Shown: positions 8,771-18,138, counted from the stretch's first letter. The stretch is DNA of 63,557 bases from Allobacillus halotolerans (GCF_018967645.1 NZ_JAHLZF010000009.1:1-63557); one strand, 5' to 3'. Numbers and translations: made by a program. Notes: a model not told the origin generated them from the sequence alone.

Positions 8771-10192
8771 ATGTTCAACGGAGAAGAACGAATCATATTA
8801 ACTGTAACTGTTTTCGTTTACTTTATCTTTTTATTTGTATTGGCCTTATATATGAACCGGAAAACGAAAACGTATGAAGATTATAATGTTGCCGGGAGAT
8901 CAGTAGGTCTATTTCCGATCATGTTAACGTTTATTGGAACTGGTGTTGGTGGATCAACCTTATTAGGTTATATGGAGAATGGTTATCGTTTAGGCATGGG
9001 CGAGCAGTGGATCAATATCACCATGCTCTTTTCTATCATAATTTTTGCTTCATTCTTATTGAAACGAGTGAGGAAGCTTGGCGAAGTACATAACATGGTC
9101 ACGTTGGGTGACTATACGGCTTTGCGCTATGGTGAAAAGGCTCGTATTCCTACGGTGATTAGTGTTTTGTTTTCCTATTGTGCGATGACAGGCATGCAGT
9201 TTGTCGCAATCGGGACCATTTTAAATTTAATCATCGGGCTTGATATGACACTCGGTATTGTCCTTGGTTGGCTTATTTTAACCTTGAAAACATACTTAGG
9301 TGGGCTGAAAGCGGTCATTTGGCAGGATGTTTTTCACGGGACCATTCAGACATTGGGTATTGTCATCTTGTTTGTGGTAGTGGTAGTAGCTGCAGGCGGT
9401 TGGGAGCTGATTGCTGAGAATGCCCGTTCAATGAATGAAGAAAGCATGATCAGTATCTTAAATATCGAAACAAGCGAGATCTTCGTTTATCTCTTGACGT
9501 TGGGTGTTTATCAATTTATTCGCCAGGACCTTTGGCAGCGTGTTTGGGCAGCGAAGAGTATGGAAACAGCGAGAAACGGTTATTGGATTTCAATGATTAT
9601 CGCCATTGGTTTAGCTGCGTTGGTTGTTGCCATTGGGGTATTCAGTCGTTACGGGTTAAATCTAGAAGGTGTTGACCCAGCACTCATTTATTATGGTGTC
9701 ATCGGGGAGTTATTTCCTTTCTCTCTAGTAGTTGTGATGATTGTTGTGCTTTTGGCAACGGTCATATCGAGTGCAGACTCGTTCTTTATCGCAGGCTCAT
9801 CTTCCATCGCGAATGATTTAATCAGACCGAACGTAAAACAATCCGATAACAAGAAGATGTTAGCCTATAGTAAGATTTCTGTGTTAATTGTATCGGTTAT
9901 TGCTCTTGTATTTTCTTTGGCGATTCCGGGATTAGTGAACCTCATGGTAACAGGGACTGCCATGTCAGTTTCCGGATTGCTCGCACCGGTTTTGTTTGGA
10001 CTGTTCTGGAAAAGAGTAACGAAGCTTGCGGGGCTTGCTTCCATGTGGGGTGGACTGCTTACGGCCGTCATCTGGCAGGTTTTAGGACATCCTTTTGGCT
10101 TGCATCCTATTTTTATCGGGTTACCTATATCTATAGGCATATTGTTGGTTGTTACGTTCTTTACCAAAAATAAACAACAAGTTGTTTTTTAA
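8771..10192 (+). CDS. Sodium:solute symporter (SSS family)
   Basis: Integral membrane transporter of the SSS/SLC5 family, length 473, with about 13 membrane segments. The N-terminal signature KTYEDYNVAGRSVG and the following GTGVGGSTLLGY, plus ATVISSADSFFIAGSSS near residue 335, are typical. The substrate cannot be read from sequence; relatives carry proline, pantothenate, other organic acids or osmolytes. The ATG at 8771 has a weak GGGGTG upstream. It stands alone; the SSS gene is followed by an uncertain small reading frame. Confidence 0.88.
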   Translation: MFNGEERIILTVTVFVYFIFLFVLALYMNRKTKTYEDYNVAGRSVGLFPIMLTFIGTGVGGSTLLGYMENGYRLGMGEQWINITMLFSIIIFASFLLKRVRKLGEVHNMVTLGDYTALRYGEKARIPTVISVLFSYCAMTGMQFVAIGTILNLIIGLDMTLGIVLGWLILTLKTYLGGLKAVIWQDVFHGTIQTLGIVILFVVVVVAAGGWELIAENARSMNEESMISILNIETSEIFVYLLTLGVYQFIRQDLWQRVWAAKSMETARNGYWISMIIAIGLAALVVAIGVFSRYGLNLEGVDPALIYYGVIGELFPFSLVVVMIVVLLATVISSADSFFIAGSSSIANDLIRPNVKQSDNKKMLAYSKISVLIVSVIALVFSLAIPGLVNLMVTGTAMSVSGLLAPVLFGLFWKRVTKLAGLASMWGGLLTAVIWQVLGHPFGLHPIFIGLPISIGILLVVTFFTKNKQQVVF

Positions 10193-10223
10193 AGATGTGT
10201 TTGAGTCATAAGATCCAATCCTA

Positions 10224-10460
10224 TTGGAGTTTCCGGAAGAAATTTTAACTGAACGGTTACATACGTTTGTTGATGATTCTTGGGCAATAAATACTGCTAC
10301 AGGCTGGTGTCGGTGTTTGGATGTGTTTGGCCAGATCGTCATGGGTAATCCGATTAATTGGCAAGATAACTCAGCTAGGTACGTGAGGTCTATCGTGAAG
10401 CGTTTAGTAAGTGACAAACAATTTAAGCAGCAGTGGAGTCGAGCTATCTATGACAGGTAG
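10224..10460 (+). CDS. Uncertain small ORF, 78 codons
   Basis: A TTG-started frame of unknown function with five Trp and two Cys residues. Codon choice is not obviously random (GNPINWQDNSARYVRS reads like protein), but there is no clear ribosome binding site and its stop lies inside the terminator at 10441. It could be the tail of a degraded gene or part of an untranslated RNA. I do not recognise a family. Confidence 0.25.
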   Translation: MEFPEEILTERLHTFVDDSWAINTATGWCRCLDVFGQIVMGNPINWQDNSARYVRSIVKRLVSDKQFKQQWSRAIYDR

Positions 10461-10473
10461 CTCTTCTTTTTTT
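10441..10473 (+). terminator. Intrinsic terminator
   Basis: GAGCTA pairs with TAGCTC (with further weaker pairs inside), followed by TTCTTTTTTT. It closes the unit upstream of the ECF sigma remnant. Confidence 0.75.
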
Positions 10474-10497
10474 ACTTTTGTATAAATAAGAATTAGT

Positions 10498-10523
10498 TGT
10501 AACTTATGGTGGACTTATCCGTC
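10498..10523 (+). promoter_or_regulatory. ECF-type promoter of the sigma/anti-sigma remnant
   Basis: TGTAAC at 10498-10503, exactly 16 bp, then CGTC at 10520-10523. This resembles ECF promoters recognised by SigM, SigX or SigV (TGAAAC, 16 bp, CGTC). It is the expected place for an autoregulatory site, and it rules out translation from ATG 10506, which lies inside it. Confidence 0.65.
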
Positions 10524-10550
10524 TTTACCGTTGATGAAAGGGGGGGAAGC

Positions 10551-11604
10551 ATGGATGGTCAATTATTAGAGAAAATCTATCAACAATATAAGCCGTTAAT
10601 CTACAATTATTTTTATCGCTCGACATTACAGCATCATCTTTCAGAGGAGCTAACACAAGAGACATTCCTTAAAGCATTCAAATCCATAAAACGGTTCAAA
10701 ATGGAGTCTAGCTTAAAGACATGGTTATTTGTCATAGCAAGAAATACCTATTTAGATTCCATACGAAAGAAACAAAGTAAAGAAGAAATTATAGACCCGA
10801 CAGAAATTTCACTTCCAGACCATTCTGATGCTTATTCCTCACTCGATGAAAAACTGATGATCAGAAAAGTATTGCTTATGCTGTCAGAAAAGGCGCGAAC
10901 CTACATAATTCTAAGGGATTACTACTCATTTGATGAAGAATTGAAGGAAAGGTTAAAGAAACAGAAGTTTATCAGAAATATGAAGATCATTTCAATTCTT
11001 GTAGTAGCTATCATTGTTAGTTATTTTTTGTTTTTTCGATTTAGTTTCTTGATCGAAAGTACCAATGTAAAGACACCTAGTTTTGAACAGGACTTCGAGA
11101 AAATACAGGAGAAATTAACTATAAGTGATGAGGCTGGAATTACAAATTTGTCTCTTAGATTTAATTCAACAGGACAAATGGAAGATTTCCGAACGAGGGT
11201 CGTAGACTTTTCTGAAGAGTCACTTGATATTTATGATATAACCTTTTCTCCAAGAATTGAAGGATTTCATATGTATAGAGTAAAACACGACCGTGTCGAC
11301 GATCCGACGTTCATTTCAAGTTCAGATGCCCAACTACCGGCGAAAAAGGCATTTACAGCTTTGGATCGAATAGACTATGACAGTCTATTAACAGATGATG
11401 CAGGTAATCGTTACTTGCTTAGCACAGATGCTCGAATGAAAGATGTGCAGGTGATCCAAGATGTTCATCCAGAAATATTTTTTCCTTGAAGATCAACAAA
11501 TTGAAGAGCTGGAACATGGCCAACGGTTCGATGATGTATTTAGTTTTAACTTGCATACTGATTTAGTAAACGAACGTCCAATACGTAGTTATTTATTCCG
11601 GTGA
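10551..11604 (+). pseudogene. Fused and frameshifted ECF sigma / anti-sigma factor
   Basis: Residues 1-120 from ATG 10551 (after GGGGGG) are an ECF sigma factor: region 2 with LSEELTQETFLKAFKSIKRF, then the start of region 4 (LSEKARTYIILRDYYSF). At about nucleotide 10930 the frame passes straight into DEELKERLKKQKFIRNMKI, a membrane helix (IISILVVAIIVSYFLFF) and an extracellular domain typical of a membrane anti-sigma factor. The sigma helix-turn-helix and the anti-sigma N-terminal domain are missing, as after an in-frame deletion across two adjacent genes. The frame then stops at 11489, but deleting one T from TTTTTT near 11478 restores a coherent tail (LEDQQIEELEHGQRF) to TGA 11604. It is unlikely to act as a sigma factor. 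Confidence 0.8.
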
Positions 11605-11649
11605 TGCATCAACATTTAAACTATAAGTGTTAAGCCAAGAATCATTTTG

Positions 11650-12116
11650 GGTAGGAGAAGAACTCTCGACGGAGGTGGAGCTGGAATTTCCGGAATAACT
11701 CCGTTGAGGACAGCTATCGCCGGAGTTAGAGCTGGGATTTCCGATATAACTCCGTTGAGGACGACTCTCGCCGAGTTAGAGCTGGGATTTTCGTTATAAC
11801 TCCGTTGAGGACGGCTTTCGACGGAGATGGAGCTGGGATTTTCGTTATAACTCCATTGAGGACAGCTGTCGCCGGAGTTAGAGCTGGGATTTTCGATTTA
11901 ACTCCGTTGAGGACAGCTGTCGCCGGAGTTAGAGCTGGGATTTTCGATGTAACTCCGTTGAGGACAGCTATCGACGGAGTTGTAGCTGGGATTTCCGGAA
12001 TAACTCCGTTGAGGACAGCTTTCGAAGGAGTTGGAGCTCTTATTTTCGATATAACTCCGTTGAGGACAGCTTTCGATGGAGTTAGAGCTGGGATTTTCGG
12101 AATAACTCCGTTGAGA
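11650..12116 (+). repeat. 51-bp tandem hairpin repeat array, about 9 copies
   Basis: GTTGAGGA anchors recur at 11703, 11754, 11804, 11855, 11906, 11957, 12008, 12059 and 12110: a 51-bp period with one 50-bp step. Each unit has CGGAGTTA and TAACTCCG as a perfect 8-bp inverted repeat around an 18-nt loop (GAGCTGGGATTTTCGATA type). Because 51 is a multiple of 3, it opens long spurious frames on both strands. A diverged unit lies at the left edge. It fills the space between the sigma remnant and the deacetylase. Confidence 0.93.
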
Positions 12117-12222
12117 GAGATAATCTCCAAAACAAAACTGATTCATCCCGCATGTGTAACTACCACCCAACATCCCTCATATAGTAAAAAATATATGGGT
12201 ACATGTGGAGGTTAGTATATAG

Positions 12223-12984
12223 ATGTTTACACGATATGGTGATTTTTGGTTGAATAGGAATAATGGAAATATTCAACAAAGCCAGCCAGAAGGAGGAGGC
12301 GAAAATGTTGGCAGAGAGCCTAATTTAATTGCAAATTCACTTTTGCAACGTGAATATCCAAATATTGTTGTTTTGAGAGGATCACTGGATGACAATAAAG
12401 TGGCTTTAAGTTTTGATGATGGTCCGGATATTCGATTTACGCCGCAAGTGCTGGATGTACTTGGTCAATATCAGGTGAAAGCTACATTCTTTTTAATGGG
12501 CGCAAGGGCCGCAGAGCACTCTGATATCGTCAGAAGAATGTACGGTGAAGGTCATGCGATCGGAAATCATACGTATTGGCACCCGAATTTAACGGAGGAG
12601 AGCTTAGGCAGAGTTCAATGGGAAGTGGCCACAACGGAAGAAACCATTGAGCAAATTCTTGGCTTCCGCCCAAGGTTATTCAGACCGCCGTACGGTGCTT
12701 TGAATCGAGAGATTGTCGAATTGCTGGGCAACATGGGCAATACCGTGGTTCTCTGGAACGTCGATTCTTTAGATTGGAGGCAATTGGGGGCTGAAATCAT
12801 TGCAGACAACGTATTAGCCCAGGCGACACCGGGTTCCATCATCCTTATGCATGATGGTGGTGATTGGACAATGGATTTATCAGGTACCGTCAATGCTTTA
12901 CATGAAATCATCCCACGTCTCCAACAAGAAGGAATGGAATTTGTTACAATTCCGGAGTTAATCGGTGTCAGTGAGGAAAAGTGA
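12223..12984 (+). CDS. Polysaccharide deacetylase family protein
   Basis: NodB-homology deacetylase acting on N-acetylated cell-wall or extracellular glycans. Motif 1 is SFDDGPD (catalytic and metal Asp near residue 65), motif 2 HTYWHPN (metal His pair near 117-121), motif 3 RPPYG near 148, then LWNVDSLDW and ILMHDGG. The 253-residue protein starts about 50 residues before the domain with no clear signal peptide, which is unusual for an enzyme normally exported; the N-terminus may be truncated by the adjacent repeat array. A GGAGG lies about 12 bp before the ATG, a loose fit. Confidence 0.85.
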   Translation: MFTRYGDFWLNRNNGNIQQSQPEGGGENVGREPNLIANSLLQREYPNIVVLRGSLDDNKVALSFDDGPDIRFTPQVLDVLGQYQVKATFFLMGARAAEHSDIVRRMYGEGHAIGNHTYWHPNLTEESLGRVQWEVATTEETIEQILGFRPRLFRPPYGALNREIVELLGNMGNTVVLWNVDSLDWRQLGAEIIADNVLAQATPGSIILMHDGGDWTMDLSGTVNALHEIIPRLQQEGMEFVTIPELIGVSEEK

Positions 12985-13066
12985 ATAAATTTGTGAATAG
13001 ATCTTATTTTGAGATTGAGGCATTTAAGGTAAAATGATAGTTAAAGATTAGAAAGGAACCAATACA

Positions 13067-13504
13067 ATGAATCGAACAAACATTCAAGAGCTTCAATCTC
13101 AAAAAGAGATCGTCGAAGCATACCCGATTATGAAACAATTACGAAGTCACCTTGATCAGGAGACCTACGTAGGACTAGTTTCAGAAGCACAACAAAAAGA
13201 TCGCTACAGAATGTACGCACTCAACCAAAACGAGAAAATTGTTGCAGTCGTTGGGTTTAAGCCTATGATTACCTTATATTATGGTAGATTCATTTGGGTC
13301 TGCGACTTAGTAACAGACGATCATCAACGTTCAAAAGGTTATGGTGAGTTATTATTGGAATTCGTTCATGATTGGGCTAAAGAGCATCATTACGAAAGCG
13401 TTGCATTGTCTTCAGGATTACAACGAACAAAGGCCCACCACTTTTATGATCACAAAATGGGTTATGATAAGGTGAGTTATGTATTTAAAACCGATTTGAA
13501 ATGA
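13067..13504 (+). CDS. GNAT-family N-acetyltransferase
   Basis: Acetyl-CoA-dependent acetyltransferase of 145 residues. The acetyl-CoA loop is [16 protein letters not shown] (residues about 84-99; Q/RxxGxG/A form) and the C-terminal [15 protein letters not shown] is typical. The substrate is unknown. AAAGGA at 13053 sets the ATG. A possible promoter region lies between 12985 and 13050. It is not clearly in an operon. Confidence 0.85.
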   Translation: MNRTNIQELQSQKEIVEAYPIMKQLRSHLDQETYVGLVSEAQQKDRYRMYALNQNEKIVAVVGFKPMITLYYGRFIWVCDLVTDDHQRSKGYGELLLEFVHDWAKEHHYESVALSSGLQRTKAHHFYDHKMGYDKVSYVFKTDLK

Positions 13505-13627
13505 GGGCTCACCAAATCGTCTAATGAAAGTTTCTGTTTTTTATTATGTTGCGCGTACCTTGCCTTCTCTTTTTTAAAACTACCCCATTCATTAGGTTTC
13601 GCGCACTTTACGTTGGAGGCATAGAAC

Positions 13628-14749
13628 ATGATATTTTCGGATGATGGCTATACCGTTTTGGTCGATGGTGTAAAAGTAGAATTGCTTCGAAAGGAATTCT
13701 TATTGTTGAAATTTTTATATATGAATAATGGACGCGCATTTTCGCGAGAAGAGCTTTTGGATGCCATTTGGCCGCACGAGTTTCCGACAGACCGTACGGT
13801 GGATGATCATATTTATCGTCTTAGAAAGAAACTTAGTTCGTTTCAAGATATAGGAACAATCAGAACAATCAAGGGGCTTGGGTACCGATTAGAACTAAAA
13901 GAACCAGTTGAAGAAACACCAACACCTGTCCCGGAAGAAATTGAAAAGCAGGCGAATGAGCTGTTCGATACTTATTATAAATATGGTCAAGGGAAGGCGT
14001 TAAGGGAACTCCTTACGAATAAAGTGCTAGGTTTGGCGTTGAATGAAAAACAAGAAACGGTGTTGCTGTGGCTTTCTAGTGATTTTAGGTCATTGCTGGA
14101 TCGACTTTCCGATTCAGGCAATGCGTTCGTTCCACTATTACTTTATGGTTTTGTTGAACCCAACACAGAAAAAGTGATTGACATACATAATAAAGTTCTT
14201 GATCAAGTTAGGATCGATGAGAAGGAACGAATGGATATTTCTTGTTTCAGTCTGTCGTTATGGTATATGAAGTTCGGGCGTCCAGAAACTTCATTGCAGC
14301 TCGTTCAACAGGAAATCGATGGAATTAGAGACATCCATCACGGTTTTTTCCCATTTTTAAATGTGATGAAGTCGGCCATTCTGTTCTACCAAAATAAATT
14401 GGATGAAGCCAAGCGATCGATTGAAAATACGGAGATTCTTTTGCGTCAGTTGCCATACTTACGTGAAACAAGTGCTTTACGCGTATTGCAAGGGCTGTTG
14501 TTGATTCGTGATGGAGACGAAAAAGCAGGTCGGGAGAAGATTGAAGAAGGCAGGGGTTTGATTCGCCAATCCGGTCATACGTATTATTTGTTATTTATTT
14601 ATCAATTGCTAAAACTCTTGTTGCCTAACTCGGGTGCAAGCAAAGAAACGATCCAATTCTATGATCAGGCAGGGGAACGATACATAGAGGAAACGGAACT
14701 TGAACAATTAAAACCGAAAATTGAATCTCAGCTATTTTCGCTCATTTGA
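13628..14749 (+). CDS. OmpR-type winged-helix regulator without receiver domain
   Basis: Residues 1-95 are an OmpR/PhoB winged helix (LLKFLYMNNGRAFSREELLD, DRTVDDHIYRLRKKL, IRTIKGLGYRLE). There is no phosphoacceptor receiver before it. Residues 110-373 are helical and probably TPR-like (ETSLQLVQQEIDGI, NKLDEAKRSIENTEILL, KAGREKIEEGRGLI). The layout resembles one-component activators in which the helical part senses a ligand or partner. It ends 49 bp before the MFS gene at 14799, the obvious candidate target. GGAGG at 13614 sets the ATG. Confidence 0.82.
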   Translation: MIFSDDGYTVLVDGVKVELLRKEFLLLKFLYMNNGRAFSREELLDAIWPHEFPTDRTVDDHIYRLRKKLSSFQDIGTIRTIKGLGYRLELKEPVEETPTPVPEEIEKQANELFDTYYKYGQGKALRELLTNKVLGLALNEKQETVLLWLSSDFRSLLDRLSDSGNAFVPLLLYGFVEPNTEKVIDIHNKVLDQVRIDEKERMDISCFSLSLWYMKFGRPETSLQLVQQEIDGIRDIHHGFFPFLNVMKSAILFYQNKLDEAKRSIENTEILLRQLPYLRETSALRVLQGLLLIRDGDEKAGREKIEEGRGLIRQSGHTYYLLFIYQLLKLLLPNSGASKETIQFYDQAGERYIEETELEQLKPKIESQLFSLI

Positions 14750-14798
14750 TATTCCTCTGACATTCATCACTTATCCTTACCGATAGGAGAGTGATGAC

Positions 14799-16103
14799 AT
14801 GAAAAATCAAGAAATCGATCAATCGATATGGAATAATAAGATGTATCTTCTATTATTTAGTTCATATACCATTTCTACGCTTGGTAAGTTCTTTGATATA
14901 CTTGCTGTGATGCTGATGTTCAGTTATGTGTGGCAGGCAGAGCCGTGGCTGATTTCATTGAATCCCGTTGCTTATGCGGTTCCATATGCATTGTTCAGCC
15001 AATTTTCCGGTATTTTTGTGGACCGGGGTAAAAAAGTAAAGATTATACTGGTGGCGGATCTGTTGACGGCTGTCTGTACGATCTCAATGATTTTCACCTT
15101 TAATCTCTGGATGATGCTGGGAATCATCTTTGTGCGTGCGACCATTTCTACCGTACATTTTCCTGCTCAGCAAGCCCTTGTAAAGCAAGTTGTACATGAA
15201 GACTTGTTGATGAAGGCGGTGACGCTGAATGGAACGGTCAATCAATTGTCCAAAGTGATTGGTCCGTTTGTCGGTGCATCGATTGCTGCCGCATTTTCTC
15301 CATGATTGAGTTTTGCCATCTATGCGGTTTTTTTATTGATTTCAGTGGGGATTCTTCTGCTCGTTCGCCATATCGATCGGGAGGATTCCAATAGGTTTTT
15401 AGAGAATGGAGATGTAGAGCCAGAAACTTATTGGAAGAGTTGGCGGAGTAATTGGCGCTCGATCTTCCAATCGAAACCACTATGGGTCAGTTTTACGTTT
15501 TCGTTGATCGCATTTTTGGCCATCCAACTGATCGATGCTCAATTTGTCGTTTTGACGCGAGAGCTGTTCCCTCTTCATCCGTCGATTTTCGGATGGTTGA
15601 TTTCGGTCGTTGGCTTGGGTGCGGTTACCATTCTATTGTTTTTGAATCGATTAACGGAAATTAAACGTTACAGCCTGTTTCTCGGAAGTGCAGTTTTTCT
15701 GATCGGAAGCGGAATTTTCGCAATGGGAATGATGTGGATGGACACGGAAATATGGATGATCCTTCTGGCAGGATTAATCATTGGGGTGGGAACCGGAATA
15801 TTCAGTGTCGTTTTTAGCTATATACTTCAGGTAGAAAGTCCTGAAGGGAAGGTCGGTCAATTGTCTGGCATGTATGAATCGCTTACCGGCATCATTTTAA
15901 TCGTCGCTCCAGTCACAGGTGGTTTCCTAGTTCAGCTCTTTGGCGTATTCACGATTTTCCAAGTCGTCGGAGCGGTGACATTCGGGATTGGACTGATTGG
16001 CTTGGTCTTTCAGAAATGGTTGTGGGGGAGTTGGCGAAGAGGGAGGAGAAAAAATGGTAAAGGTGGCTTAATAAAAAATCTTACTAAAGGGCCCTCTTGT
16101 TAG
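14799..16103 (+). pseudogene. MFS transporter interrupted by an in-frame TGA
   Basis: Twelve-segment major facilitator of 434 codons. One TGA at 15303-15305 splits it within the same reading frame, after segment 5 (..AAAFSP stop LSFAIYAVFLL..). A single G-to-A change of TGG (Trp) would explain it, since Trp fits that loop edge. Both halves otherwise keep an intact frame and membrane pattern, including VDRGKKVKI in the 2-3 loop. A TTG directly after the stop has no ribosome binding site of its own. It is either a recent nonsense mutation or a base-call error. Confidence 0.85.
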
Positions 16104-16494
16104 ACCGGTTTCAATCATTGTAGTCCATCTCTTAACTTTATTAATCCTACTTATATCTTTTTAGGGTACTGTCTAATTTCAATTTAGTTTAATTTTTGTC
16201 TAACTTGTTTCGGATTCCCTATATAGATTGCTTGCAATGTGTATTCGCAAAAAATATATAGCTGGAATAAAACACTAATATAAATGTTGTTTATATAGAT
16301 AATTTGAAATATTCAAAGGATAATGTTAATATAAGGAATATAAGGTATTAAAGAGAAAAATGAATGTGAAACATTGTAGCCATAGTGAATATTTCTTTAT
16401 TGTTTAAATTGCAAATGAAGTTTTATAGCCCAAGTAGTTTTTTATCGAATCTAGTTGGTTATCAATCAGTGATAGAAAGGAGGGGAGAATTATT
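16104..16494. other. Intergenic region, no gene seen
   Basis: About 390 bp of AT-rich sequence. I see no reading frame with a ribosome binding site. TTGAAATATTCAA at 16302 is a short palindrome and GGATAATGTTAATATAAGG may hold a -10. It presumably carries the promoter of the secreted protein at 16495. Confidence 0.5.
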
Positions 16495-17031
16495 ATGAGT
16501 AAAATATTAAAAATTCTATTTTTGTCAAGTTTCATTTCAATCAGCTTTGGCTTCAGTACAGTTTCTGCATCGGATTTCAGTAAAGATAATCAATCAACAA
16601 AATACTATTGGGATGCCGTGCCATACTTGGCTACAGAAACTGAATTAAACTATGAAGAGAGAGTTGGTACACAGGCAATATGGTATGATGACTGGGGGAA
16701 GGGTACGCTAAATTTAACGGCGTCTAATAATGGGATTGCCGGAGAAGCTCAACCCACGGCTTATCCAGTTTCTAGAATAACAGCTAATGCTCAAACTGAA
16801 AGAGATGATGCTCTTGGTACATCTTCTGTTGTTGTGATACTAATGAGAGATGGACAGGAAATTGATAGAGACGGTAGTACTCCGCCATTTGCTAAAACTG
16901 CTTCTGCCTCTGCTGTTGCTTATCCTGGTATTGTACCGGTTGGAACAGAATATAGAGCTCATGGGACACATACGATAACTAAACCCTATGGACACTCAGT
17001 TGGGTATACTGGTGACAGTTTAAGCTATTAA
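16495..17031 (+). CDS. Secreted protein of unknown function
   Basis: 178 residues. The N-terminus is a Sec signal peptide (KILKILFLSSFISISFGFST) with likely cleavage after VSASA-like VSA-S near residue 25. The mature part is Gly-, Ala- and Tyr-rich without Cys, with IWYDDWGKGTLNLTASNNG and a Ser/Ala-rich middle; it looks like a small beta-rich extracellular protein. I do not recognise a family. AAAGGAGGGGAG precedes the ATG. A terminator follows directly, then a lipoprotein gene. Confidence 0.75.
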   Translation: MSKILKILFLSSFISISFGFSTVSASDFSKDNQSTKYYWDAVPYLATETELNYEERVGTQAIWYDDWGKGTLNLTASNNGIAGEAQPTAYPVSRITANAQTERDDALGTSSVVVILMRDGQEIDRDGSTPPFAKTASASAVAYPGIVPVGTEYRAHGTHTITKPYGHSVGYTGDSLSY

Positions 17032-17060
17032 AAAAAGAGGCTATTCTCGGCCTCTTTTTT
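17031..17060 (+). terminator. Terminator after the secreted protein
   Basis: AAAAAAGAGGC pairs with GCCTCTTTTTT over 8 nt. It overlaps the stop codon of the gene at 16495 and lies just before the next gene, so partial read-through is possible. Confidence 0.88.
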
Positions 17061-17078
17061 ACTTTGGGGAGGGATATA

Positions 17079-18089
17079 GTGAAAAAAGGTATCTTGATTA
17101 TATTTTTTTTAATAGCTATTGCGTTACTGTATAGTTGCAATAACGAAGACACAAGTGATATCTCGTTTACCATCCAAGAGGAAACTCATAAGGATGAAAA
17201 CATACTTATCCAACCCACAGATCTAGAAGAGCTTGGGTTTAAACCTCATTACAAAATACAAATTGAAGTTGAAGATGAATTTTCCTCTTCAGTAAATTTG
17301 CTGGGTGAAGAATTGGAATATCTTCGTCCTGTGGAGCACACTGCAACATTTGATTTAATTGTAGATATAGATAGCCCGGTAAATAAAAATTTCAGACTCA
17401 TGATTTGGGATAGTGATCGTTTTCTTCCAATACAAGTTAATGATGAGGAAGACGATACAAAGATATATTATGATATAGATTTACCATCAGGAAACCATTC
17501 AATTTCTCTAACTAATCTAATCGAGTTTGAAGAGAATTTTGATTTTAAAGAGATTGCATTTATTTTTTTAGATAAAGACGCGCCGGTCGATACGAATCTT
17601 CGGTATAGTCCAATACGGATGCATATAAGTAATTCAGATAACTTGTCACTGGTAGAAACAGATAACAAAGATACATATGAAGAAGATTCTTCGTTGTTAG
17701 AGCCAAGTGATCTCACAAGTGAACGAGCTGCATTAGAATTGGCGATTTTAGATCATAATAAAAAGAAGTTAAATACAATTGGAATCACTGACCAGAGTCA
17801 CTATATATCCATTGAGCAAGTGAATACTGACGTGATGGAGAAAGTGGTATTTTTTAATATTGAAGGTGAGGTTTATGAAGAATTTACAACTAAACATCCG
17901 ATAGGAAAAAAGGCCATCATCCCAATACCTGATGAGATTATTGATAACATAGGCGAAACAGATTATTACGTATTGATTGATCATAATTTTGGAAAGAGCG
18001 GATTAAAAAAGATAAAAAATATAATGCAGGGTAGCGCAGAACCATTTGCTAATTATTCTTATATCTACAAAATTGGGGCTGCTGATTAG
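17079..18089 (+). CDS. Putative lipoprotein of unknown function
   Basis: 336 residues starting at GTG 17079 after GGGGAGGG; a TTG at 17064 lies upstream of that site and is rejected. The signal peptide (IIFFLIAIALLYSC) ends at a lipobox-like LYSC, so the mature Cys near residue 20 should be lipidated. The rest is acidic with no membrane segment and two beta-rich halves. I do not recognise a family. It lies 19 bp after the terminator of the secreted protein and may be co-expressed by read-through. Confidence 0.75.
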   Translation: MKKGILIIFFLIAIALLYSCNNEDTSDISFTIQEETHKDENILIQPTDLEELGFKPHYKIQIEVEDEFSSSVNLLGEELEYLRPVEHTATFDLIVDIDSPVNKNFRLMIWDSDRFLPIQVNDEEDDTKIYYDIDLPSGNHSISLTNLIEFEENFDFKEIAFIFLDKDAPVDTNLRYSPIRMHISNSDNLSLVETDNKDTYEEDSSLLEPSDLTSERAALELAILDHNKKKLNTIGITDQSHYISIEQVNTDVMEKVVFFNIEGEVYEEFTTKHPIGKKAIIPIPDEIIDNIGETDYYVLIDHNFGKSGLKKIKNIMQGSAEPFANYSYIYKIGAAD

Positions 18090-18138
18090 GAAATCTAAAT
18101 AAATGCTTTTTGTTATTGAACCACACACTTAATACGGT

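Noticed and set aside
10506-10550. Start of the sigma remnant at ATG 10506
   Set aside because: This codon lies within the ECF promoter; ATG 10551 has GGGGGG before it.
11726-12215. Overlapping reading frames of 90-136 codons on both strands
   Set aside because: They are produced by the 51-bp repeat, have no ribosome binding sites and encode only 17-residue repeats on both strands.
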